Shown piece by piece: positions 1 through 7,981 of a DNA stretch of 13,237 nt (position 1 is its first letter; the number at the start of each line of letters is the position of its first letter). The notes beneath the pieces are model-generated. The model was not told where the DNA came from and ran no database searches. It saw only the letters and a program-made list of their open reading frames with translations. Both the position numbers and the translations under genes were made by a program. Location of the stretch: contig UQCY01000043.1 of assembly GCA_900539645.1 (NCBI GenBank), forward strand, positions 1 through 13,237, given 5' to 3'. This DNA is from an uncultured Clostridium sp. (GTDB lineage Bacteria > Bacillota > Clostridia > Peptostreptococcales > Peptostreptococcaceae).

Positions 1-3
1 AAT

Positions 4-573
4 ATGAGTTTAGTCGGATTAAGAAATTTTAGAGTTGTTAAATTAACGCAGGACGATAATTTAGGAGTTGCGTATGATACAGAAATAAAACAGTTAAAAG
101 GAGCTAAAAATGTAAAGATAACTCCAAAGTCAGACACAGCCGAAAACTATGGAGATGACCAGCTTTTAGAAACAGTAACATCCCTAGGAGCAATAGAAGT
201 TGAGATGGAAATATCTGACTTAACATTAGAAGAACAGGCTTATGTATTAGGATATGAATATGCTGAAGGAGTCTTGAAAGAAACTAAAGACTTTAATCCA
301 CCAGAGTTAGCACTTGGATTTGAAGGAACTAAGTCAGGTGGAGGATTTAGAAATATATGGCTAGTAAAAGGAAAAGCTGAGCCAATGGAAGAAGAATTTA
401 AGACTAAAGAAGATAAGACAGACTTCCAGGGAAAAACTTTAAAACTTAAATTTATGCCTAGAGTAAAAGATGGAGTTATAAAATATAAAGCTGATAGCGA
501 CGGAACAAATGCTATAGAAGCATCTAAATTCTTTACTACAGAATTCTTAAAAACTGGAAAAAAGGGAGCATAA
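4..573 (+). CDS. major tail tube protein (phi13-like family)
   Basis: This is probably the major tail protein, whose stacked rings form the tube through which DNA leaves the virion. The 189-aa length, the N-terminal GLRNFRVVKLTQDD segment, the VKITPKSDTAENYGDD stretch near residues 37-52 and the alternating hydrophobic strands are typical of phi13-type major tail proteins of Gram-positive siphoviruses. It sits directly before the G/GT chaperone pair and the tape measure, which is the usual place. The start ATG is three bases into the window, so its ribosome binding site is not visible and the gene could begin earlier. A 13-bp hairpin starts at its stop codon. There is no signal peptide or membrane segment. 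The family call rests on recognition of sequence pattern and position, not on a search. Confidence 0.88.
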   Translation: MSLVGLRNFRVVKLTQDDNLGVAYDTEIKQLKGAKNVKITPKSDTAENYGDDQLLETVTSLGAIEVEMEISDLTLEEQAYVLGYEYAEGVLKETKDFNPPELALGFEGTKSGGGFRNIWLVKGKAEPMEEEFKTKEDKTDFQGKTLKLKFMPRVKDGVIKYKADSDGTNAIEASKFFTTEFLKTGKKGA

Positions 574-600
574 GTGTTGATTCAGAAGGATTAGCACTTA
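571..600 (+). promoter_or_regulatory. hairpin at the 3' end of the tail tube gene
   Basis: Bases 571-583 can pair with 588-600 over 13 consecutive positions, including three G-T wobbles, around a four-base loop (584-587). The outer six pairs are TAAGTG with CACTTA. The stem begins at the stop codon. An A-rich stretch follows rather than a T run, so it is not an intrinsic terminator. Inference: it may shield the 3' end of the abundant tube-protein message or mark a processing site. Confidence 0.55.
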
Positions 601-629
601 AAAATAATAAAAAATAGAGGAGATAGAAA

Positions 630-908
630 ATGTTTAAAATTAACTTAAGTATAAATGGTGAAGTAAAAACTTTTAAAAAGGACTTTATATCTATAGCAAC
701 AATGGAAAGTGTATTTGATGTTATAGAGAATATGGAGAAAGTAACAAGCTATAGAGATACATTTAATCTATTAGTAGAATTCACTCTTAAATTATTTAAT
801 GGAGAATTTACAGAAGATGAATTAAAAAATGGAATAGATGCTACAGAATTCGTGACATTATGCTTTGAATTTATAGACAAAGTTACAAATGGATTTGGAA
901 AAAAGTAA
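630..908 (+). CDS. tail assembly chaperone (G-like)
   Basis: The product is a 92-aa soluble acidic protein encoded between the tube protein and the tape measure, the place of gpG in lambda and its counterparts in Gram-positive siphoviruses. Such proteins bind the tape measure and bring tube subunits to it, and they are not part of the finished tail. The N-terminal half is a beta-type segment (FKINLSINGEVKTFKKDF) and the rest is helical, as in tail chaperones of this class. An AGAGGAG site at 616-622 lies seven bases before the ATG. The last three codons are GGA AAA AAG, then TAA. These form a -1 slippery heptamer at 899-905, which lets some ribosomes continue into the next frame. Confidence 0.85.
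   Translation: MFKINLSINGEVKTFKKDFISIATMESVFDVIENMEKVTSYRDTFNLLVEFTLKLFNGEFTEDELKNGIDATEFVTLCFEFIDKVTNGFGKK
899..905 (+). promoter_or_regulatory. -1 programmed ribosomal frameshift site
   Basis: The heptamer A AAA AAG is in the X XXY YYZ phase relative to the upstream gene (codons AAA 900-902 and AAG 903-905) and directly precedes its TAA stop at 906-908. A -1 slip re-pairs both tRNAs on AAA and continues at 905 with GTA AAG GGA TTG. A small stem, GGAT (911-914) with ATCC (921-924), lies about five bases downstream and could act as a weak stimulator. A AAA AAG is a well-known efficient bacterial slip sequence, used for example in E. coli dnaX. Confidence 0.87.
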
Positions 909-1147
909 AGGGATTGTCTGATCCTGATTTTGCTGATAATAAAAGAGCCATAGAAGATGATTATACAATGCAAGATTTTCTGAGAGAAATAGCTAGTGAT
1001 TTGATATTTGAATATAAGCATACAGTCCAAGAGGCGTATGACACAGATATATTTAGATATTTAGATTTGCTAGCTATTCAATTGAAGAAAAATAGAGAGC
1101 GATATGGCGAGAAAAAGCAATATGTAGATGAATTAGCATGGTTATAG
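905..1147 (+). CDS. T extension of the tail assembly chaperone (GT by frameshift)
   Basis: This open frame is -1 relative to the upstream chaperone and is most likely read only as an extension of it, giving a GT fusion of 172 aa (92 + 80). Independent initiation is unlikely. The first usable start is a TTG at 914 with no ribosome binding site in front, while the slip site joins the frames exactly. The extension is helical and rich in charged residues, with a C-terminal half of aromatic and basic residues (RYGEKKQYVDELAWL). In lambda, the T part of gpGT recruits tube subunits while the G part coats the tape measure. The stop codon overlaps the base of the terminator stem at 1146-1172. Confidence 0.82.
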   Translation, partial: VKGLSDPDFADNKRAIEDDYTMQDFLREIASDLIFEYKHTVQEAYDTDIFRYLDLLAIQLKKNRERYGEKKQYVDELAWL

Positions 1148-1172
1148 AGGAGCTTAGTCTCCTCTTTTTTTT
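1146..1172 (+). terminator. intrinsic terminator inside the tail operon
   Basis: GAGGAG (1147-1152) pairs perfectly with CTCCTC (1159-1164), with an extra A-T pair below. The loop has six bases and a run of eight T follows (1165-1172). This is a complete rho-independent terminator between the chaperone gene and the tape measure gene. No convincing promoter lies between it and the tape measure, so it probably acts as an attenuator that lowers tape measure transcript relative to tube protein, or it needs antitermination. Confidence 0.78.
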
Positions 1173-1199
1173 GAAAATTTTTAGGAAAGGAGGACTAAA

Positions 1200-4100
1200 A
1201 TGGCGACACAAAGTGAACAGTTGTTTGTCGAATTAGGCTTGAAAGATTCTAATTTCACATCAGGAATACAGAATGTAAATAGACAGATGAAGATTGTGCA
1301 GCAAGAATTCAAAAATGCTGGGGCAGGTATTAAAAGCTTTGGGACTAGCATAGATGGACTTAAAGCTAAGCAAGCAATGTTAACGCAGTCTATAGAATTA
1401 CAAAAACAGAAAGTTGAGTCTTATAAGAAAACATTCGACGAGTCTTCCAGAAAATTAAAAGAGAATACAAAAGCTCAGCAGGAGCTAACACAGAAAGTTA
1501 ATGCTGCTAAGAGTGCATGGGAACAGTCTAAAAAAGAATTAGGCGAAAATGCTGAGGAAACAAAGCAATTAGGAGCTGAATATAAAAGCTTACAGAAAGA
1601 GCTTAATTCTACTAACTCTAAGATAAGAAGTAATGCTACAGCAGTCCAAAATGCTGAGGCTAATATGAATAAAGCTGAGGCAGAATTAAAACAGATGAAA
1701 GCTGAGCTTAAATCTGTTGGAACAGAAATAGATAATCAGTCTAACAAATGGAAAAAACTTTATAACAATTTAGGCGGATTTGACGCTATAAAAAGTAAAT
1801 TTGCTACTTTAGGAAGTACATTAACTAAAAATGTTACGGTCCCAATAGCAGGAGCTGCTGCAATGGCAGTTAAGACGAACATAGATTTCGAAAATGCATT
1901 TACTGGGGTTGAAAAAACAGTAAATATGTCTGGAGCTGAGCTTGAGAAATTTAAAGATAAGATAGTGGACATGACTAACGAGATGCCACAGACAGTTGAG
2001 GAATTATCTGGAGTAGCCGAAGCAGCAGGACAGTTAGGAATTGAAAATGAAAACTTAGTTGACTTTACTGACACTATGGTTAGACTTGGAGATTCTACAA
2101 ATGTAGCATCTGAAGAAGCTGCATCCGCATTAGCTAAATTTGCTAACATAACGGGAATGAGCCAGACAAGGTTTAGAGATTTAGGTAATGTTATCGTTAA
2201 ACTAGGTAACAACTTCGCTACTACAGAAGCAGATATTATTAATATGAGTACTAGAATAGCTGCTGCTGGTAAACAAGCAGGAATGTCAGAGCCAGAAATT
2301 ATGGGATTCTCTGCTGCATTATCTGCTGTAGGACTAGAAGCAGAAGCAGGTGGTACTGCATTCTCTAAACTGTTAAACGATATGACTCTAGCAGTACAGA
2401 CAGGCTCAAGCGAATTAAATCAATTTGCTAGTGTAGCAGGTATGAGCGCAAGCCAATTCAAGCGGGCATTTGAACAAGACGCAGCAGGAGCCGTTCAGAA
2501 ATTTATCCAGGGATTAGCTGATGCTGAAAAAAATGGTAAATCTGCAGTGCAAATATTGGACGAGATGGGAATAAAAGAAGTCCGTCTAAGAGATGCTTTA
2601 TTAAGAGCTGCAGGGGCTTCAGATACATTCACAAAAGCTGTTAAGATGGGAAATGAAGAATGGGAAAATGGAAGCGCACTGCTAGATGAATCTAATAAAA
2701 AATATCAGACTCTAGGTTCTCAGCTAAAAATAACTAGAAATAAATTAAGAGAGCTAGCAAATGAATTCGGTGAGAGATTAGCTCCAATTGTTAAGAAAGC
2801 AAATGACAAACTAGGAGAGCTTATAGATACTGTATCTAAGCTAGATGATAATACTATAGATAACCTTATAGGATTCGGTGCTGCATTAGCCGCTATAGGA
2901 CCTGCACTTAAAGCAATATCTGCTGGAATGGGTGCTGTGAAAATTATAAAAGAGCTAAAGGCAGCATTCGAAGGTGGAAGCTTATTAGCTGGATTATCTG
3001 CGTTAACTGGATTATCTGGTGTAGCTACAGTTGGATTAGGTGCAGCAGGAGCCGCTGCTGGTTTAGGAATAGGAGCTTTACTAGATAAGAATAAAGATAA
3101 GCTTACAGGATTTACAGATAGAGTTACTAATGCGCATGATCCTAACAGCGACGAACATGTTCGGCAAAGAGAAAAGATGAAAGCTTGGCTAGCTGAACAG
3201 CAACAGATGCTATCTCAAGCTTATTCTCAGTTTGAAAAGAACTGTGATGATTTTATCAAGAAAGCATCTGACAAACTCCAGAAATGGATTCAATCTCAAG
3301 GCAAAAATATAACAGAATTCTTTAAAAATCTACCACAAACAATAGAAGGTGGATTAAAAACTGTAAGCGATAATGTACAAGAATTTTGTTTAAACATAGT
3401 GTCTAAAATTAGCGAAGGCTTTGGTAATATAGTAGCTCCAGTGAAGGACGCATTATCTAAGATTAAGACATCTGTAAGCAATGGATTTAGTAGTGCTAAA
3501 GAAGCAATGTCTAATAAGCTGAGTGAAATGAAGTCGGCTGCTAAACAAGGATTTGAAGGAGTAGTTAATGCTGCTAAACAGATTCCTGGTAAGCTTAAGG
3601 CTGAGGCTATTAAGATGGGACAGAATCTTATAGATGGACTTAAATCTAAAGCTAATGGAGCTAAGCAAGCAATGACTAATATCGGTAATGGAATTAAATC
3701 TGCTGCTAGTAATTTTGTTGGGCAATTAAAAACAGTTGGTAGTCAGATTATACAGGGACTTATTAATGGGATTAAGTCTAAAGCACAGGCAGCAGTTAAT
3801 GCAGCTAAGAATGTAGTTACAAGTGCAATTAACGCAGCTAAGAATGCTTTAGGAATAAATTCTCCTTCTAGGGTATTTATGGAAATTGGGGAATATACTA
3901 GCGAAGGGCTTGCAATAGGGATAAGGAATAAAGCCAACGAACCCGTGAAGGAAATTAAAAAAGTAACTAAGAAAATGCAAGAAGAAATGGAAGCCTTCCT
4001 GAAAAAAAATGAACAACTTGTATCTGATACAAATACTGTATTAGATAAGATTACTACAGCTTTAAAAAATAAATATGAGCAAGCATATGATACAGAAAAA

Positions 4101-4919
4101 TCTGCATTAGACAAACAGTTGAGCGCCCTTGAAGCTTGGAAAGATGCTTCTATAAGTGCTATAAATGCTAGATATGATGCTATGTCTTCGGCTATAGATG
4201 CAGAAATAGCTGCATTAGATAGAGCTTACAGAGAGAAGCAGGAAAAAGAAGAAGATGAGGATATAAATAGCCGAATTAATAATCTTAAAACTGCTATCGA
4301 GTTTGAACATAATGAAGAAAATAAACGGCAAATGCAAAAAGAGCTAGAATCTCTTTATAGAGAAAAAGAAAAGCTAGAAGAGAAGCGACAGTATGAAAGA
4401 GAAAAGCAAGCACTACAAGATAGAAAGCAAGCATTACAAGCCGAAAAAGAAGCTGAAATTGCATCTATACAGAAAAGTTATGAAATGCAGAAATTAGCAT
4501 TAGAAGAACAAATGAAGAAACTGAAAGAATTCTATGATGCTAAATTAAAAGAAGAACGGCTTACAGCTGAGGCAGTTAAAATGATACAAGACAAGAATCA
4601 GAAAGCGATTATTAAATTGCTTAAAGACTACCTTCCAGAGTACCGAAAGGCTGGGCATAATATGGGGGAAAGTCTTGTAGCTGGAATGAAGCCACATATA
4701 GATTCTCTTAAGTCTATGATAGCTGGAATTTTGGCTGATATTAATAATGCTAAACGGCAAGCTAACGCATTACAAGCCCAGCAAGCACGGGGTAAAAGAA
4801 GTGTAATAACAAACAATAACAATGCTAGAACTGCAAATTATACTATAAATGTTCAAAGCAGTGGTAATAATGTTAGAGATATAGATAGCTTAATGAGAAG
4901 TGTTAAATTTAGCTATTAG
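1200..4919 (+). CDS. tail tape measure protein (TP901 type)
   Basis: The protein has 1239 aa, is encoded by the longest gene here and sets tail length; at about 1.5 angstrom per residue this predicts a tail near 185 nm if the protein is not cleaved. Residues 1-190 are long coiled coil rich in K, E, Q and A. Residues about 195-540 resemble the TP901 tape measure core, with the NIDFENAFTGVEKTV segment near 227 and repeated alanine/glycine helices after it. Two hydrophobic stretches, about 557-582 and 594-630, could be membrane-active during DNA entry. Near 884-900 the GINSPSRVFMEIGEYTSEG motif common in these proteins appears. Residues about 920-1140 are a second, very long coiled coil of E, K, Q, R and A. 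A strong AGGAAAGGAGG site at 1183-1193 precedes the ATG. No peptidase or lysozyme motif was recognised. Confidence 0.95.
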   Translation: MATQSEQLFVELGLKDSNFTSGIQNVNRQMKIVQQEFKNAGAGIKSFGTSIDGLKAKQAMLTQSIELQKQKVESYKKTFDESSRKLKENTKAQQELTQKVNAAKSAWEQSKKELGENAEETKQLGAEYKSLQKELNSTNSKIRSNATAVQNAEANMNKAEAELKQMKAELKSVGTEIDNQSNKWKKLYNNLGGFDAIKSKFATLGSTLTKNVTVPIAGAAAMAVKTNIDFENAFTGVEKTVNMSGAELEKFKDKIVDMTNEMPQTVEELSGVAEAAGQLGIENENLVDFTDTMVRLGDSTNVASEEAASALAKFANITGMSQTRFRDLGNVIVKLGNNFATTEADIINMSTRIAAAGKQAGMSEPEIMGFSAALSAVGLEAEAGGTAFSKLLNDMTLAVQTGSSELNQFASVAGMSASQFKRAFEQDAAGAVQKFIQGLADAEKNGKSAVQILDEMGIKEVRLRDALLRAAGASDTFTKAVKMGNEEWENGSALLDESNKKYQTLGSQLKITRNKLRELANEFGERLAPIVKKANDKLGELIDTVSKLDDNTIDNLIGFGAALAAIGPALKAISAGMGAVKIIKELKAAFEGGSLLAGLSALTGLSGVATVGLGAAGAAAGLGIGALLDKNKDKLTGFTDRVTNAHDPNSDEHVRQREKMKAWLAEQQQMLSQAYSQFEKNCDDFIKKASDKLQKWIQSQGKNITEFFKNLPQTIEGGLKTVSDNVQEFCLNIVSKISEGFGNIVAPVKDALSKIKTSVSNGFSSAKEAMSNKLSEMKSAAKQGFEGVVNAAKQIPGKLKAEAIKMGQNLIDGLKSKANGAKQAMTNIGNGIKSAASNFVGQLKTVGSQIIQGLINGIKSKAQAAVNAAKNVVTSAINAAKNALGINSPSRVFMEIGEYTSEGLAIGIRNKANEPVKEIKKVTKKMQEEMEAFLKKNEQLVSDTNTVLDKITTALKNKYEQAYDTEKSALDKQLSALEAWKDASISAINARYDAMSSAIDAEIAALDRAYREKQEKEEDEDINSRINNLKTAIEFEHNEENKRQMQKELESLYREKEKLEEKRQYEREKQALQDRKQALQAEKEAEIASIQKSYEMQKLALEEQMKKLKEFYDAKLKEERLTAEAVKMIQDKNQKAIIKLLKDYLPEYRKAGHNMGESLVAGMKPHIDSLKSMIAGILADINNAKRQANALQAQQARGKRSVITNNNNARTANYTINVQSSGNNVRDIDSLMRSVKFSY

Positions 4920-4934
4920 AAAGGAGCGGGGCTA

Positions 4935-5801
4935 TTGGAAGAATTAAAAATTAAAGATGCAAAAGGGCAGGCTATTAATATAAGTAAGTCCCGCCCTTAC
5001 TTATTAGAAAAAGTTGAGTCGATTGGATTTGGATCTAATATATCGACTATGAATGGAGCATTCGACGGTGTGAATGTGACGGGACTAAATATTAAAGAAA
5101 AAGTAGTGACTATTCAAGGAAGTATAGTAGGAATAGATAAAAGAAGAATGCAGCAGGAGAGAGCTAGACTAGCAGGATTCCTAAATCCAAACAAGGGCGA
5201 CTTTGAATTTATCTATTCTCTAGATGGACACACAAAAAAGCTTGTTGGAAAAGTGCAGCGGTTAGATTTTAAAGAAGCTGTGTCTAGAATGCAAAAATTC
5301 CAGATACAAGTATTAGCTCCATTCCCGTACTGGTTTGAAGAAATGGAGAGAAGGAAAGAAGTAGCTTTATGGACTAAAGATGCATATTTCCCACTTGTGG
5401 CCACAAAAGAAAATCCTATAATCTTCGGACATCGTGTATCTAATTTAATATGCGATATATACAATGCAGGAGATGTAGAAGTTGGAATGAGAATACAATT
5501 AAAAGCATTAGCTACAGTAGTTAATCCTAGTGTACTTAATATCTACACTCAGGAATTTATAAAAATCATACAGACGCTAGAACGGGGCGATGTGTTAGAA
5601 ATTACTACTCATATGAATAACAAAAGAATAGAGATACACAAAGCTGACGGAACGACTAAGAATGTATTTAACTGGATGACATTAGATTCAGAATTCCTAC
5701 AGCTAGCCGTTGGCAATAATACATTCCGATACGATGCAGAAAGTGGAATCGATAATATAGAAATGACTATTTATCATAATCCAGCAAGTTTGGGGGTGTA
5801 G
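4935..5801 (+). CDS. distal tail protein (Dit-like)
   Basis: The product has 288 aa and probably forms the hexameric ring that joins the tail tube to the tip and serves as the hub for baseplate proteins. The N-terminal 150 residues fit the belt domain of the siphovirus tail protein family: a short strand region, VESIGFGSNI near 30, a central DGVNVTGLNIKEKVVTIQG segment, then RRMQQERARLAGFLNP and a FEFIYSLDGHTKKLVGKVQRLDF stretch. The remainder is beta-rich and may be the galectin-like C-terminal domain. Its place directly after the tape measure is the usual one. Translation starts at TTG (4935), eight bases after an AAAGGAG site (4920-4926), and no better ATG is available nearby. Confidence 0.85.
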   Translation: MEELKIKDAKGQAINISKSRPYLLEKVESIGFGSNISTMNGAFDGVNVTGLNIKEKVVTIQGSIVGIDKRRMQQERARLAGFLNPNKGDFEFIYSLDGHTKKLVGKVQRLDFKEAVSRMQKFQIQVLAPFPYWFEEMERRKEVALWTKDAYFPLVATKENPIIFGHRVSNLICDIYNAGDVEVGMRIQLKALATVVNPSVLNIYTQEFIKIIQTLERGDVLEITTHMNNKRIEIHKADGTTKNVFNWMTLDSEFLQLAVGNNTFRYDAESGIDNIEMTIYHNPASLGV

Positions 5802-5806
5802 CTTAA

Positions 5807-6871
5807 ATGAAATCTATAAGAGTAATAGATAAGGACTTTAATCTAATAGGTGAAGTTGATTGCTTTGACTCTTTTTCTCATACACGCAGATGGAGAGGAA
5901 GCGGAGGATTTGATTTAAGAGTAGAGTTGAACGATATGACAAGGGAATGCTTTAAAAAGGATAATATTATCATATTTGATAAAAATCCAAACTTGGTCGG
6001 AATAGTTGAACATGCTGAAATTGACGGAAACGGACAAGGTGATTTCTTTGCTGTTAGAGGAAAAACTTTATCAGGGCTTTTAGAAAGAAGAGTAATCGTT
6101 CCGGCAAATGCTGAAACGTGGGCTACAGAGCAAGGCAAACAAGAATCAATAGTTAAGAATTTTATAACTAAAAATTGCATAAATCCGACGAACTCTAAAA
6201 GAAAAATAGAGAGATTTGAAGTAGCTCCAGACAAAGGACGAGGTAAAGATGATAAATGGAGAAGTGCTTATGATGTTCTAGAAGATAAGCTGAACGAGAT
6301 ATGTGAATATAGCGAGTTTGGATATGATGTTAATCTAGATCTTGCAAATAAGAAATTTGTATTCGACATATATGAAGGCAGGGATTTGACTGTTGAACAG
6401 TCTGAATTACCGCCAGTAATCTTCTCTTCACGATTTAATAACATATTAAATCGAAAATACACAGAATCTGTAATGGGTACTTACAATTCCGTTTACGCAG
6501 GCACAAAAGAAGAAGTCGGAAAAATGGTGCTAAATTATGGAGAAACAGAAATAGGTATAGCTAGAAGAGAATCTTTTTTATCTGTATCTGAAGATACGAC
6601 AGAAGCAATTAAGAAAGAAGCGGATAACTTCTTGGAAGAAAATAGAGAAATAAAAACATTCGAGCTTGAAGTCAGTCCTGAGACAAATTTTATCTATGGG
6701 AGAGATTATAAGCTTGGAGATTTAGTAACCATAGAAGATAGAAAATTGAAAGTAACTATGAATTCTAGAATTATAGAAGTAGTAGAAAATTATACAGGGA
6801 ATCAGAGGAGCTTAACAATAACCTTCGATAAATTGATTCCGAATCTTTTAAATAAGCTTAGAAAATTATAA
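5807..6871 (+). CDS. tail hub / tail-associated protein (Gp37-like)
   Basis: This 354-aa protein occupies the slot after the distal tail protein that normally encodes the tail-associated hub capping the tube. The N-terminal region (VIDKDFNLIGEVDCFDSF, then RRWRGSGGFDL near 27-37) matches the pattern of the siphovirus ReqiPepy6 Gp37-like family. Later come a helical segment (YDVLEDKLNEICEY near 160) and a beta-rich C-terminus containing YKLGDLVTIEDRKLKV. The gene is shorter than hub genes that carry a C-terminal peptidase or lysozyme domain, and no such catalytic motif is visible. A G-rich site (GGGGGTG, 5792-5798) overlaps the end of the upstream gene eight bases before the ATG, suggesting translational coupling. 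Confidence 0.78.
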   Translation: MKSIRVIDKDFNLIGEVDCFDSFSHTRRWRGSGGFDLRVELNDMTRECFKKDNIIIFDKNPNLVGIVEHAEIDGNGQGDFFAVRGKTLSGLLERRVIVPANAETWATEQGKQESIVKNFITKNCINPTNSKRKIERFEVAPDKGRGKDDKWRSAYDVLEDKLNEICEYSEFGYDVNLDLANKKFVFDIYEGRDLTVEQSELPPVIFSSRFNNILNRKYTESVMGTYNSVYAGTKEEVGKMVLNYGETEIGIARRESFLSVSEDTTEAIKKEADNFLEENREIKTFELEVSPETNFIYGRDYKLGDLVTIEDRKLKVTMNSRIIEVVENYTGNQRSLTITFDKLIPNLLNKLRKL

Positions 6872-6889
6872 AAAGAAAGGAGAGATTGG

Positions 6890-7981
6890 ATGTTAAAATT
6901 TAGCTTTTTTGATTCGATTATAGGAGCTGATGGACAGCCTGATAGAGCATTCGGAGCTGGAGATTTTAGCAAATATTTCGGAACACTTATAAAAAATGGA
7001 ATATTCCCTAATCCATCTAGTAACTTCCAGATAATGGGCGACCAAAACAACATGACTGTGAAAGCTGAGCCTGGTCTAGCTTGGATTGAGGGACACTTAG
7101 GATATGACGATAGTGTTTATATACTTAATATAGATAAAGCAGATTCTAGCATGGATAGAATAGACAGAATCGTGCTTAGATTAGATACATTAGAACGCTG
7201 TATAAAATGGGTAGTTAAGAAGGGAGAATTCTCCGTCAATCCTACTCCAAAGCCTATTCAGAGGGACGCTGATGGATATGAGATAGCTATAGCCGATGTA
7301 CTAATTGCTAAAGGTGTATCTAAAATAACTCAGTCGGCGATTACAGACTTGAGAATGAATACAGAGCTATGTGGATGGGTGACAGGTACAGTTACACAAA
7401 TAGATACTACAACTCTTTTTAATCAGTTGGAGCAATGGAAGACAGAATACATAGAATCAACAAATACATGGACTACAGAGCAAGAGCAGGCATTCCTAAA
7501 TTGGAAACAACTATTTGAAACAGCAGCTACAGATTGGAGAGCTGGAGAGGAGCAGAAATTCCAAGCGTGGCTTGAGTCTATAAAAGGAAAACTAAGTGGA
7601 GATGTTGCTGGGAATCTACAGAATCAGATTGAAGAATTAAAAGAAAAAGATGTAACTACAGATGGAGAAATAGCAAAAATAAAAAATGATATAACTACTG
7701 TTAGTAATCGTGTAACTAAAATAGAAGAAGCTAAAACACAAGTAGAACTAACTATCGAACGGGCGAAATGGTCAGGGAATAAATATTCTTTAGAAAATAA
7801 GTATCCGTTTTCACAGTACGATATTTATATACTAGACTACGGGGCTAATGCTACAGAAGCTGAAATATTCGCTTGGGGCGATGCTATGGTAAAAGGATCT
7901 ATGACAGAGAATGTATTAACTGCAGTAGGTACAAAGCCAACTATAGACGTGCATGTAGTTGTAGAGGTGGTGAGAAAATGA
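6890..7981 (+). CDS. upper baseplate / minor structural protein
   Basis: This 363-aa structural protein probably connects the hub to the receptor-binding proteins. The N-terminal 150 residues contain the FFDSIIGADGQPDRAFGAGDFSKYF opening and the MDRIDRIVLRLDTLERCI segment near 88-104, often seen in baseplate proteins of Gram-positive siphoviruses. Residues about 165-285 are helical and probably coiled coil. The last 70 residues (AKWSGNKYSLENKYPFSQYDIYI, then the GTKPTIDVHVVVEV ending) form a small beta domain found at the C-terminus of many such proteins. An AAAGGAG site lies seven bases before the ATG. The stop codon overlaps the next start in ATGA (7978-7981), so the next gene is translationally coupled. 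The exact role is inferred from position. Confidence 0.72.
   Translation: MLKFSFFDSIIGADGQPDRAFGAGDFSKYFGTLIKNGIFPNPSSNFQIMGDQNNMTVKAEPGLAWIEGHLGYDDSVYILNIDKADSSMDRIDRIVLRLDTLERCIKWVVKKGEFSVNPTPKPIQRDADGYEIAIADVLIAKGVSKITQSAITDLRMNTELCGWVTGTVTQIDTTTLFNQLEQWKTEYIESTNTWTTEQEQAFLNWKQLFETAATDWRAGEEQKFQAWLESIKGKLSGDVAGNLQNQIEELKEKDVTTDGEIAKIKNDITTVSNRVTKIEEAKTQVELTIERAKWSGNKYSLENKYPFSQYDIYILDYGANATEAEIFAWGDAMVKGSMTENVLTAVGTKPTIDVHVVVEVVRK

Noticed and set aside
914..916. TTG as an independent start of the T chaperone gene
   Set aside because: There is no ribosome binding site at proper spacing, and the in-phase slip site nine bases earlier explains the frame better.
1760..2212. 150-aa open frame on the - strand inside the tape measure gene
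   Set aside because: It lies wholly inside a long confident + strand gene, has no ribosome binding site and its translation is a low-complexity shadow rich in serine, alanine and proline.
3743..4114. 123-aa open frame on the - strand with hydrophobic stretches
   Set aside because: It mirrors the alanine- and lysine-rich tape measure coding sequence; the apparent membrane segments are a reverse-complement artefact of lysine/alanine codons.
7873..7977. Upstream extension of the first tip protein gene
   Set aside because: It would overlap the baseplate gene by over 100 bases with no ribosome binding site, whereas ATG 7978 has a Shine-Dalgarno and an ATGA overlap, and its N-terminus matches the paralogue.
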